Shown here in pieces: positions 15,701-22,539 of a DNA stretch of 24,988 nt. Made by a program: the position numbers and the translations under genes. Origin of the DNA: CAYLLN01 sp036496265 (GTDB lineage Bacteria > Planctomycetota > Planctomycetia > Pirellulales > Pirellulaceae); NCBI GenBank assembly GCA_036496265.1, contig DASXLL010000113.1:1-24988 (forward strand), written 5' to 3'. How positions within the stretch are numbered: position 1 is the first letter of the stretch; each line of letters begins with the position of its first letter. The notes under the pieces are model-generated. The model was not told where the DNA came from. It did no database searches and saw only the letters and a program-made list of their open reading frames with translations.

Positions 15701-18176
15701 CGCCCGCGCCGATGCGGCGGATCATGAATTCCTTAAGAATGGGAATTTTTTCGCCGGCGGAGAGGGCCAGGGCCAAGGCCCGCGGCGGATCGACATCGGC
15801 CAGCGGCTCCATTGCGTACCAGTACATCAGCGGGAGGTTGTGGTCGCTGGCGTCTTCGGCGTGACTCGTGAGCAACTCCAAGATGCTCCACCTCTGGTCT
15901 AAGAGAAGTGACTGCAATTGCACTGCAATTGCTAGGCGTACGCTTTGTGGAGCGGCAGTTGTCCTTGCCAGATCGCTCATGTGCCGTAGGGCGACATCAA
16001 TCGTCCACCCAGCTCTTTTGTCAATCTGGTCTCGCATCATTGCGGCCAGCAAGTGGGGGCGGGGCTGGTCCTTCAGGTACATGCTGGCCAAATCGACCAT
16101 GTGGGCAGGAAGCGGCGGATCAAGGTATGTCGTTCTGATGAATCTGTCTGCGTAACGATGCCGGATTGCTTTGCCCTCGTTTTCTGGCTGACCTAGATCT
16201 GCGGAGCTTTTCGCAATTTCAATATCGATTACGATCGCTTGCTTCTTTTTTGTTCCCGCTCGTTCGAGCAAAATCCGCTGCGCGTGCCGGCGGTACCATT
16301 CATTGTCATGCGTCAGCAATTTGACTAACTCCGCATCGCCCAGCTGTTGCAAATCCACCCTCACCGGCTTGGCGTTGTTGTAGCTGATGCGGTAGATGCG
16401 GCCGTTGCTGCGGTCGTGTTTGGTGACGTCTTTGAGGTGGCATTGCTGCATGTCGTACCAGTCGATGACCCAGACCTGGCCGTCGGGGCCGTAGGTCATG
16501 TAGAGCATTTGCGACCACTGGTCGCGGGCGAAGAGGAAGTCGGTCCCATGGTGAGCGACGAAGCCGCTGCCGTGGGGTTCGAGCAGATCGACGTTCATGC
16601 GGTTGCCGTGGATGTTGTTCATGAAGACGGCGCCGCGGTATTTTTCGGGCCAGGCGCCGCCTTGATAGATCATGCAGCCGGCGTGGGCGTGGCCGCCGCC
16701 GAGCGTGTCGGACTGGCGGCGGTTGCCGTCGTTCCACTGGTTGCCGGTGTAGTGGCGGTGGTCGGCGATGGTTTTGATGTCGTCGTAGGTGTAGGGGTTG
16801 AAGTGCTGGCCGGCCTGCCGCTCGTAGCGGGCGCCGGGAATGATGTGAAAGAAGTGGGGGATGACGCAGGCGGTGGCGAAGAAGTTGCCGTATTGGTCGT
16901 AGTCGAGGCCCCAGGGGTTGCTGGTGCCGTGGGCGAAGACTTCGAACTCGTGGCGGACGGGGTGATAGCGCCAGATGCCGGCGTTGAGCGGGACGCGCTT
17001 GTCGGCGGGCGTGCCCGGCTTGCCGACTTTGCTGTGTGTGAAGACGCCGTGGCAGCCGTAGAGCCAGCCGTCGGGTCCCCAGATGAAGCTGTTGAGCGTT
17101 TCGTGGGTGTCTTCGTAGCCGAAGCCGTCGAGGAGCTTTTGCGGCTCGCTGTCGGGTTTGTCGTCACCGTCTTTGTCGGGAATGAATAGCAGATACGGGG
17201 CGGCGCCGACCCAGACGCCGCCGAAGCCGAGCTCCAGGCCGCTGACGAGGTTGAGACCTTCGTAAAAGACGGTGCGCTTGTCGAGCGTGCCGTTGAGGTC
17301 GGTGTCTTCGAAGATCAGGATGCGGTCGCGGCCTTTGTCGCCCTGAGCGCGGCGCGGATATTCGTAGGCTTCAGCGATCCAGACGCGGCCGCGGTCGTCG
17401 ATGGCCATCGCGATCGGCTGCTGCACATCCGGCTCCGCCGCGCCAACTTCCACCTTAAATCCCGCCGGCACCGCCATCGCCTTCGCCGCCTCCTGCGCCG
17501 ATAGCCCCGCATGCGGATAAAGCGCCGTCGCTTCCGGCGTTGGCAACTCATTCGCCAGCGACTTAAACCTCGGCCGCGTGCTATGAAACCGGAAATCGTC
17601 GAAGTTAATATGCCCCCAGCCGGCCGTGCCTTGATCGACGATGCGGATGAAGACTTTCTTGCCCATGATGGGCTGCATATCGACGATCACCGGGCGCAAG
17701 TTTTCAGCATCCTTGCCGGGCACCCAATAGAAGACTTGATTGTTATCCGCCAACACGATGGCCACCCGCACCTGACGGCTGCCACCGCCGACGAGAAAGC
17801 TGGCGTAGGGGTGGGTGACGGTGAATGGTTCGCTCGTCAGCGATCCCTGCGGCTGATCTTTGAGCTTCTCGTAGCCGCCGAGCCAGTATTGGCCGGTGTG
17901 GTCGGATTTTTTCTTGTCGGAGGGGCGGAGGGTGGCGATGTCGCCTTTGACGGGTTGGCCTTCGAAGGCCTTGCCTTCGGCTTTCCAGCCTTCGAGCGTG
18001 CCGGTTTCGAAGTTGAGGTTGAGGGGCTTGCCGTTATCATCGACGGGGATGATGCCGGGGTCGCCGAGCGGTTCATTCAGCGAATTAGACGCCGGCTCTT
18101 CTTGTGCCGCAGCCGCAGAGACGAACAGAAGGCAGCCAAGGAAGCAAAGGCAGACGGGGGAGGGAGTTCGGCTCAC
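12714..18176 (-). CDS. Giant secreted fusion: GBD-like domain, PVC-type dehydrogenase propeller, HEAT-like repeats, haem c domain, DUF1080, FG-GAP/VCBS
   Basis: A GTG start at 18176 gives VSRTPSPVCLCFLGCLLFVSAAAAQ, a signal peptide; GTG 18209 is an alternative, and the longer frame from 18362 overlaps the divergent gene. Domain order by residue: ~50-200 jelly-roll-like segment (LNFETGTLEGWKAEG ... INFDDFRFHS); ~222-600 PVC membrane-bound dehydrogenase propeller (TIGR02604-like; AIDDRGRVWIAEAYEYPRR, WGPDGWLYGCHGVFTH, NPWGLDYDQYG); ~600-1070 helical HEAT-like; 1085-1215 haem-binding domain (TIGR02603-like) with CQQCH at 1097-1101; ~1227-1400 DUF1080/3-keto-disaccharide hydrolase-like (FFNGKDLTGW ... 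LHSGGETEVHFKNL); ~1430-1820 FG-GAP/VCBS repeats with DFNNDGLLD and DVDGDGRQD calcium loops. Likely periplasmic or surface sugar oxidation, electron transfer and cleavage (inference). Three repeat-derived insertions lie in frame. Confidence 0.92.
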   Translation of the reverse strand: MSRTPSPVCLCFLGCLLFVSAAAAQEEPASNSLNEPLGDPGIIPVDDNGKPLNLNFETGTLEGWKAEGKAFEGQPVKGDIATLRPSDKKKSDHTGQYWLGGYEKLKDQPQGSLTSEPFTVTHPYASFLVGGGSRQVRVAIVLADNNQVFYWVPGKDAENLRPVIVDMQPIMGKKVFIRIVDQGTAGWGHINFDDFRFHSTRPRFKSLANELPTPEATALYPHAGLSAQEAAKAMAVPAGFKVEVGAAEPDVQQPIAMAIDDRGRVWIAEAYEYPRRAQGDKGRDRILIFEDTDLNGTLDKRTVFYEGLNLVSGLELGFGGVWVGAAPYLLFIPDKDGDDKPDSEPQKLLDGFGYEDTHETLNSFIWGPDGWLYGCHGVFTHSKVGKPGTPADKRVPLNAGIWRYHPVRHEFEVFAHGTSNPWGLDYDQYGNFFATACVIPHFFHIIPGARYERQAGQHFNPYTYDDIKTIADHRHYTGNQWNDGNRRQSDTLGGGHAHAGCMIYQGGAWPEKYRGAVFMNNIHGNRMNVDLLEPHGSGFVAHHGTDFLFARDQWSQMLYMTYGPDGQVWVIDWYDMQQCHLKDVTKHDRSNGRIYRISYNNAKPVRVDLQQLGDAELVKLLTHDNEWYRRHAQRILLERAGTKKKQAIVIDIEIAKSSADLGQPENEGKAIRHRYADRFIRTTYLDPPLPAHMVDLASMYLKDQPRPHLLAAMMRDQIDKRAGWTIDVALRHMSDLARTTAAPQSVRLAIAVQLQSLLLDQRWSILELLTSHAEDASDHNLPLMYWYAMEPLADVDPPRALALALSAGEKIPILKEFMIRRIGAGDPAKSLDLLVDGLSKAKDDATRLTFLRGLSESLKGRRDVQPPKAWQQVKAELTKADSNDVRFESTVLSAGFGDAQAAKTLAATILDAKAPAQQRRQAITALGRAQSAELLPVLLAIVARRNATEGVPYSAGGAEGVPYSEALRGLASFEDSRVPQAILGVYGDLSPTERRDALATLCSRPTYAVALLDAVAAGKVPNNHLTADLITNLRNLNDAPLTKRIEQVWGLVRSSPEEKKKLIEDYKRLLTTAPQPRTPSPEPLSPELGRAVFAKTCQQCHTLFGIGGKVGPDITGSQRANLDYLLSNIIDPSAVMAKEYQPTIIRCADGRVVTGILKEETTAAISLATQNEVVVISKSDIEESKISDKSMMPDDLLKPLTPLEVRSLVAYLGSETQSPLAATPDNVGSFFNGKDLTGWRGDDKLWSVENGEIVGKTSGLKKNEFLMTELSIGDFKLELDIKLKDDKGNTGIQIRSVPIENGLMRGYQCDAGPGWWGKLYEEHGRALLESKGGEQFVKKGDWNHYEIVAVGSRVRTWLNGNLCVDRDDPEAARRGLIGLQLHSGGETEVHFKNLKLTLIQAPVPARPYPASKPASFNGEPKATASTKVSFKKTTLDRAFRSEGVGMGDFNNDGLLDISAGSVWYEAPSKPGGEWTMHVLGEKANSFDIKTYGDTFMNWAEDVDGDGRQDLIVVDFPGKPTWWFQNPGHASKEPWKKHMIVSVTNDESPLYLDGDGDGKRGLVYGDGANRLSIARPQSNPLVEWKQTPISAPGDVKIVNFYHGLGVGDINKDGINDIVVPSGWWQGVAEITSEPWTFHPADFGRRAGGALQPQAHMYVYDFDGDGDNDVVGSSAHARGIWWYEQITTAKTDGGGEVPGGSRLPLAEWKTHLIDESIAQTHALILADINGDGLPDLVTGKRYYAHNGRDPGEDEPPEIAWFELSRKAGTGGRGSEPVWTKHLFDSDSGVGTAFEVHDMNSDGLLDILVANKHGVYYFEQARE
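13071..13090. repeat. Palindrome CGGGAGGC-GTGA-GCCTCCCG inside the fusion gene
   Basis: It is an eight-base perfect stem with a four-base loop. On the coding strand it gives part of VPGGSRLPLAEW, a Gly/Ser/Arg/Pro intrusion directly before the WKTHLI strand of a VCBS repeat, in a place where the other repeats have no such residues. Confidence 0.65.
14921..14960 (-). repeat. Low-complexity GGGGCTCG repeat in the linker before the haem domain
   Basis: Imperfect units of GGGGCTCG/GGGGTTCG run through this stretch and encode a Pro/Ser/Glu linker (PRTPSPEPLSPE) just before LGRAVFAKTCQQCH. It keeps the frame open. Confidence 0.6.
15286..15343. repeat. Tandem palindromic element GTAGGGAACGCCCTCTG inside the fusion gene
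   Basis: CTGTAGGGAACGCCCTCTG occurs at 15286-15304 and again identically at 15316-15334, 30 bases apart. The second copy continues into GGCGTTCC (15336-15343), completing an inverted pair with GGAACGCC at 15322-15329. The coding strand reads TEGVPYSAGGAEGVPYS, a duplicated peptide within the HEAT-like region. Confidence 0.82.
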
Positions 18177-18296
18177 GGCAGCGGCTTTCGCTGAAGGTTG
18201 ATCGCTCACGGAATTTGCCCATTGTGAGTGAATGGGGGCGGATGTCAAATAGACTGAGTTGGGGCTTAGTCGGCCAAGTAAGGGAGGACGCTTGAG

Positions 18297-18737
18297 ATGA
18301 TTGCGAACGCGAGGAATCCAGCGATGGGGCGAGTGACGATTCAAGTTGAGTTGCGCAATCACGGCGATAGCGTCATGGCCGAACGCGGGCTGCTTCCGCT
18401 GGACAAAATTCGCAAGGTAATTGTCAGCGGTGTTGTCGATACAGGTGCCGCTCAGTTAGTCGTGCCGGGCCGCGTTGCCGACGAATTGGGGTTGGACAAG
18501 ATTGGTGAAGCGACTGTCCGTTTCGCGGACAACCGCCGCCACAACCGCACCGTCGTGAAGGATGTGGGGCTGATGCTGATGGGCCGCGAAGCGACGTTCA
18601 ACGCGATTGTGGAGCCGAACCGCGACGATGCTCTAATTGGCGCGATCGTCCTCGAAGCGCTCGACTTCGTGGTGGATTGCGTTGGTCAGAAACTGATTCC
18701 ACGCGATCCTGACCGGATTTTTGCGGAGATTGAGTAG
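18297..18737 (+). CDS. Clan AA (retropepsin-like) aspartic protease family protein
   Basis: ATG at 18297 with AGGGAGGA at 18280-18288; an internal ATG at 18324 (MGRVTIQVELRN), also preceded by GAGGA, fits the start of related proteins and is a fair alternative. The 146-residue protein has the retropepsin active-site motif VVDTGAAQLVVP (D48, T49, G50), followed by ADELGL, a central beta region, and GAIVLEALDFVVD, which corresponds to the ILG-type second motif of single-domain aspartic proteases. Such proteins act as homodimers. No signal peptide or membrane segment is seen, so it is probably cytoplasmic. It stands immediately before a toxin-antitoxin pair and is divergent from the giant fusion gene. 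Its target is unknown. Confidence 0.85.
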   Translation: MIANARNPAMGRVTIQVELRNHGDSVMAERGLLPLDKIRKVIVSGVVDTGAAQLVVPGRVADELGLDKIGEATVRFADNRRHNRTVVKDVGLMLMGREATFNAIVEPNRDDALIGAIVLEALDFVVDCVGQKLIPRDPDRIFAEIE

Positions 18738-18793
18738 TACGTGTATGTGCGATGAGTTGAAGGTTTTGATGGTCGAATCGCGTTTTGTGGGGT

Positions 18794-18799
18794 TATAAT
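18794..18799 (+). promoter_or_regulatory. Consensus -10 box (TATAAT) positioned for a leaderless antitoxin mRNA
   Basis: A perfect TATAAT ends six bases before the ATG at 18806, so the expected transcription start falls on or next to the A of the start codon. No well-spaced -35 was found: TTGATG at 18766 leaves 22 bases. No Shine-Dalgarno sequence precedes the ATG, which agrees with a leaderless message. Confidence 0.5.
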
Positions 18800-18805
18800 T
18801 GCGTT

Positions 18806-19120
18806 ATGAGCCAGGCAGCCGTTAGCGCGATCGAAATGCGACCAAATCGCTCGGGCCAGTTAAGGGCGTTTATTTCCGGAACGCGGGTCCGCGTGCAGGA
18901 TGTTTACGCTCTGTCCGAATTGCAAGGCAAAACCCCCGACGAGATCGTCGCGGCGCTGCCGCATCTGAATCTGTTCCAAGTCCACTCGGCTCTTGCACAT
19001 TACTTTCAACATCGGGATGAGATTTTGCGGGAGATTCGCGAGGACGATGAGTTTGTCGCCGCCATGCGGGCAAAAATGGGGCCAGGGTCACTCGCAAAGA
19101 AATTGAATTCAGCGGATTAA
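18806..19120 (+). CDS. DUF433-family antitoxin (VapB-like)
   Basis: ATG at 18806; a TTG at 18785 extends the frame but lies before the TATAAT box. The 104-residue product has the DUF433 pattern: RAFISGTRVRVQDVYAL, then GKTPDEIVAALPHLNLFQVHSALAHYFQHRDEI, a helix-turn-helix-like fold used as the antitoxin partner of PIN-like toxins. The C-terminal part (REDDEFVAAMRAKMGPGS) is charged and probably binds the toxin. The stop codon is five bases from the toxin start, so the two are almost certainly cotranscribed. Autoregulation by the antitoxin is usual for such pairs; no operator was identified. Confidence 0.88.
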   Translation: MSQAAVSAIEMRPNRSGQLRAFISGTRVRVQDVYALSELQGKTPDEIVAALPHLNLFQVHSALAHYFQHRDEILREIREDDEFVAAMRAKMGPGSLAKKLNSAD

Positions 19121-19125
19121 CCAGC

Positions 19126-19452
19126 GTGCTCGCCTTTCATCTCGACGAGCATATGGACCATGCGATTGCGCAGGCCCTACACAGTCGTGGAATAGACTGC
19201 ACCACAACCACCGATGCCGGCTTGCTTGGCGCGGCAGACGAGGAGCACATTGAATTCGCTCTCCGCGAGCCACGGGTGATTGTCACGAACGATCCTGATT
19301 TTCTCGACTTGGCCGGGAAAGGTGTTCATCATGCAGGGATTGCTTTCTCCGCGCGTGGATCGCGGTCCATCGGCCAAATTGTTCGTCATCTGTGTTTGAT
19401 GAATGACTGCCTTGAGCCGGCTGAGATGGCGGGCAAGGTCGAATTCCTGTAG
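19126..19452 (+). CDS. DUF5615 PIN-like toxin
   Basis: GTG start at 19126, five bases after the antitoxin stop; no strong ribosome site, suggesting translational coupling. The 108-residue product begins LAFHLDEHMDHAIAQALHSRGID and continues TTTDAGLLGAADEEHIEFA and VIVTNDPDFLDLA: the acidic residues D7 and E8, the DEEH cluster and the ND-D motif are those expected of the PIN-like DUF5615 fold, a predicted metal-dependent ribonuclease. Together with the DUF433 gene it forms a standard two-gene toxin-antitoxin unit. It ends 17 bases from the convergent nuclease gene. Confidence 0.9.
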   Translation: MLAFHLDEHMDHAIAQALHSRGIDCTTTTDAGLLGAADEEHIEFALREPRVIVTNDPDFLDLAGKGVHHAGIAFSARGSRSIGQIVRHLCLMNDCLEPAEMAGKVEFL

Positions 19453-19469
19453 CGAAGATATTGCGACAG

Positions 19470-20318
19470 TTAATCGTAGAAACCGTCGGCGCGAAGCATT
19501 TTTCGCAGTTGTTCCACGCTCAATGCTTTCTTCGGATCGAGATGAAGCAGCAGGTGGCAGTTGGCACAAACGACGGCAAGGTCGCTTTGTTTGGTTACTG
19601 ATGGAACTTTACGGACGGAAAGCTGGTCGCGGTGGTGAACCTGCAAAACTCGAACACCGCGACCTTTGAGAAGCTGTAGAAAGTTGAGATTGCAGACACA
19701 GCATTTACCTCTTGCCAGCAGCAGAGCCGCTTTACGCAATTTTTGGCTGCGCTTAGTCCTTAGCAGCACGACTTCGCTTCTTAGTCCCTCAATATCCGAC
19801 AGATTTGCATAGGTTCCGATTCGCTGGTTTGATCGAGAGCTGGATTGTAGTATCGCCCCCGATTTATCGTGCGAACGATTTTGATTCTTAGAGGCAGCAG
19901 CAGTGGGCGGAAGCAACTTCATAATCCGACGAGCGTTCGCCGGATCTAGCTTCATTTTTGTAAGACGCGCGGAGGGTATGCCAAGTTTTACGAATGGCAC
20001 GCCGTCCGAAAGCGACTTTACGTAGCGCGTCCACTTTACGCCGCGAAGATGCCTGTGATTCGATTCATAGCGTGACGGAAGCGCCCGTGAGCGTGCAAGT
20101 CGATAGGATGTTTCCGAGCCAACTATTCCAGCACCAACGGCACCATATTTATTTGCATAAGCGATCAGGCAATCTCCTTCCTGGATGTCGTGTAAAATCC
20201 GGTCTCCTTGATCGCCAACTGCCCCGTCGAATCCAGTAGTTATAACTCCCATCGAAATGTGACGAGCCCACCATTCTTCGCTGTATGGCTTGCCAATGTT
20301 AAACAGATAGTAGTGCAT
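19470..20318 (-). CDS. EVE/PUA-like domain fused to HNH endonuclease (predicted type IV restriction enzyme)
   Basis: ATG at 20318, 282 residues. The N-terminal half (MHYYLFNIGK ... WWARHISMGVITTGF, IQEGDCLIAYANKYGAVGAGIVG) resembles EVE/PUA-like domains that bind modified bases. The C-terminal half is an HNH nuclease with zinc ligands C206/C209 (CCVCN) and C251/C254 (CANC) and the catalytic VHHRD (H228, H229) followed by DLAVVCANCHLLLH. EVE-HNH fusions are predicted to cut DNA carrying modified cytosines, like McrA-type enzymes. The two domains are joined by a low-complexity Ser/Asn/Arg linker. Two sampled lines (19741-19860) hand-count to about 52% GC, below the ~63% of typical flanking coding sequence, suggesting acquisition. 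It is convergent to the toxin-antitoxin pair. Modification specificity is unknown. Confidence 0.87.
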   Translation of the reverse strand: MHYYLFNIGKPYSEEWWARHISMGVITTGFDGAVGDQGDRILHDIQEGDCLIAYANKYGAVGAGIVGSETSYRLARSRALPSRYESNHRHLRGVKWTRYVKSLSDGVPFVKLGIPSARLTKMKLDPANARRIMKLLPPTAAASKNQNRSHDKSGAILQSSSRSNQRIGTYANLSDIEGLRSEVVLLRTKRSQKLRKAALLLARGKCCVCNLNFLQLLKGRGVRVLQVHHRDQLSVRKVPSVTKQSDLAVVCANCHLLLHLDPKKALSVEQLRKMLRADGFYD

Positions 20319-20391
20319 AGCGTGACCACAGTTTCGATTCTTCGCCGCTAACTACGAAGAATGATTCGTTGCCTCCGTAAATTCAAGGACA

Positions 20392-21792
20392 TCACCGAAT
20401 CGTCTGCTCATACAGTCCCTCCCCCTTCACCGAAAAGAACTGAAAGTTCAACATCCGACTGGGGTCGTACTTGATCGTCAAAAACCCACCCCGGCTGGCC
20501 GAGTACGGCCGATCAACGCCGTCATATGGCGGCGGAACGGGCTGCACATGATCGTCGTCCGTGGGCCCGCAACTGAATTCAGGGATGTTGCGGCCGTGGC
20601 GTTTGTCGATGCTGTGATATTGCCAGTGGCGGTCGCCGTTCATGAGGACGACGTTGGTGAGCTTGTTCTCGGTGAGCCAATCGAGGAAGGCCTGGCCTTC
20701 GTACCAGAAGCCGTTGAGGTTGGCCTGGTTGTCCCCTTTCATGATGCGGTCGGGGCCGATGATGGGATTGGGCGAAACGATAATGCGAAAATCGGCGTCG
20801 CTGGCCAGCAGTGTCTGCTTCAGCCACGCTTTTTGCTCGGCACCCCAGATGGTTTTCTCCGGCCCATCGGGCGCGTCGTTTGGCGAACGGAACTCGCGGT
20901 TCTCTAGCAGCCACAATTGAACGCCGCGGCCCCAGCGGAAGGTGCGATAGGGCTTCTCGCTCATCGGAAAGACCTGACCAAAGACTCGCGCCCCTTCTTC
21001 GGCGGAGAGCCAGTTCACGTCGAGCTTGCGGTTGCCTTGCGTCTCGGTGAATTTGGCTTTGGGACTGCCTTTCTTGGCGGCGTTTACCCAGACGCCCTTC
21101 ATGTGCGGATCGCAGTCGTTGAACCGATAGTCGTGATCATCTTTGAGAAAGTAGCCGCTGACGTTGCGATAAAACTCCTTCATCGGCGGCAAGCCGAACA
21201 TCTGCTGATAAGCCTGCCACGCCTCGGGCACATTGCGAGCGTCGCCTTGCCCGTCGTAATACACATTGTCGCCATCCGAGATGCAGAAATCGGGCTTTTG
21301 AGCCGCCATCGGGATGTACGTATCGAACCCGCGAAGGTCCTGGCACGTCGTGAGGATGAATTTGACCGCGGCGCGGTCGTTGGGCGGCGGTGCGGTAACA
21401 AAAGAATAAACTTCGGAACGTTCGCTGGCAGCGTTGGCGCTTGTGCGACATTCCACCCGATAAAAATAGCGCGTCGCCGGCTTCAGATCGCGGAGCTGAA
21501 AGTGAATTGACCAGTCCACCTTCGGGTCCGCCTGCCTCCACGGGGTTTGCACAGCGCCGGCGAGCGATTCATTCGGACCATAATCGAGGCGAGCCTCCCC
21601 CTCACGTCCCGGAATATTCCCTTTCGCGTCTTGCCCCGGCGTCGAGGTCAGGCGCACGACGACAATCGCCGTCGTGTCGGTCACTTCGCCCGCCTTGCAG
21701 CCGCTGCCGATGTAAATGTCCGCGGCTTGCCCACATTCCGCCACAACAGCAACCAGCACCACTAAGACTGCCTGCAACAAAAACCGTTTCAT
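20392..21792 (-). CDS. PhoD-like alkaline phosphatase/phosphodiesterase, secreted
   Basis: ATG at 21792; MKRFLLQAVLVVLVAVVAECGQAAD is a signal peptide. Residues ~25-135 form the Fn3-like PhoD N-terminal domain (VTDTTAIVVVRLTS ... DLKPATRYFYRVE). The metallophosphatase domain follows with SDGDNVYYD (174-180), LKDDHDYRFNDCD (216-228) and LMNGDRHWQYHS (383-394), the metal-ligand motifs of the PhoD family. PhoD enzymes hydrolyse phosphate mono- and diesters outside the cytoplasm using Ca/Fe. At 466 residues it is complete. It is transcribed divergently from the lipoprotein gene at 21988 across a 195-base gap. No Pho box was identified. Confidence 0.92.
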   Translation of the reverse strand: MKRFLLQAVLVVLVAVVAECGQAADIYIGSGCKAGEVTDTTAIVVVRLTSTPGQDAKGNIPGREGEARLDYGPNESLAGAVQTPWRQADPKVDWSIHFQLRDLKPATRYFYRVECRTSANAASERSEVYSFVTAPPPNDRAAVKFILTTCQDLRGFDTYIPMAAQKPDFCISDGDNVYYDGQGDARNVPEAWQAYQQMFGLPPMKEFYRNVSGYFLKDDHDYRFNDCDPHMKGVWVNAAKKGSPKAKFTETQGNRKLDVNWLSAEEGARVFGQVFPMSEKPYRTFRWGRGVQLWLLENREFRSPNDAPDGPEKTIWGAEQKAWLKQTLLASDADFRIIVSPNPIIGPDRIMKGDNQANLNGFWYEGQAFLDWLTENKLTNVVLMNGDRHWQYHSIDKRHGRNIPEFSCGPTDDDHVQPVPPPYDGVDRPYSASRGGFLTIKYDPSRMLNFQFFSVKGEGLYEQTIR

Positions 21793-21987
21793 AAAGCGCC
21801 TGCGCCTTCGGCTACGGGTTAAACGAGAGTCAAAACGATGGAATTCGCGACGCGATTATAGCTGCTAGCACAAGCGGCGTTGAGATGCGCGACACGACCC
21901 CATCGCACAAATGTTTCCCATCGATCCTGCCGACGAAAGAACGATGCTGCGGATTGTCTTGTCACGCTTCCTGCCGCGAAAATCGCC

Positions 21988-22485
21988 ATGACTTCACTTA
22001 AGTTCCTCGCCATCAGCATCTGCCTGGCGCTCCTCGCCGGCTGCACACAACAACAGCAGATTTCGGCCGCAGGCCAACGCTTCGTTCTCGCCGACGAACC
22101 CACCGGCGCGCTCGGCATTCTCGACTACCGCGAATCGAAGCCCGAAGCCGGCGACGTCTCGCTGATCGGCCGAGTGGGATTGGAAACTCTGAAATGGTCG
22201 AACCAATCGGCGATGTTTGTGATCACCGATCCGTCGGAAGCTCTCGATCCGGGCCAGCACGTCTGCAACGACGAGAATTGCCCGTTCTGCAAAGCCAAAG
22301 CTGCGGGTCATCCCTCGCGAGCGATCGTGATGCTGATCGGCGAAAACGGCCAGGTGCCGGCCATCGCCGCGAAGAAGCTGCTGCCGCTCGAAGAAGGACA
22401 AACGGTCGTCGTCAGCGGCCGGGCCGAGATCAATGAACAAGGCGATCTAGTCGTCCACGCAAAAGGCTTGTACGTCCGGCGATAG
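21988..22485 (+). CDS. Lipoprotein with HxCx4CPFC motif
   Basis: ATG at 21988 was chosen because it starts a classical lipoprotein signal: MTSLKFLAISICLALLAGC with acylated C19. The open frame continues 36 codons upstream but without signal character. After a polar linker (QQQQ), the 120-residue domain has a predicted beta structure like a small OB-fold. It contains GQHVCNDENCPFCKAKAAGH, where H91, C93, C98, C101 and H108 could bind a metal or form a redox pair. The C-terminal part (GQTVVVSGRAEINEQGDLVVHAKGLYV) looks like the strand pair closing the fold. Function is not known. It precedes the HMA protein by 54 bases in the same direction, so cotranscription and a shared metal role are plausible. 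Confidence 0.82.
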   Translation: MTSLKFLAISICLALLAGCTQQQQISAAGQRFVLADEPTGALGILDYRESKPEAGDVSLIGRVGLETLKWSNQSAMFVITDPSEALDPGQHVCNDENCPFCKAKAAGHPSRAIVMLIGENGQVPAIAAKKLLPLEEGQTVVVSGRAEINEQGDLVVHAKGLYVRR

Positions 22486-22507
22486 TAATCAAGCGATAAC
22501 AGAAAAT

Positions 22508-22524
22508 GGTGGGCACAGCCCACC
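22508..22524. repeat. Palindrome GGTGGGC-ACA-GCCCACC between lipoprotein and HMA genes
   Basis: It is a seven-base perfect stem with a three-base loop, flanked by A-rich and CTACC sequence. It has no T-run, so it is not an intrinsic terminator. It resembles the other palindromic repeat families in this window and leaves the AGGAG of the next gene intact at 22530-22534. Confidence 0.65.
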
Positions 22525-22539
22525 CTACCAGGAGCATTC

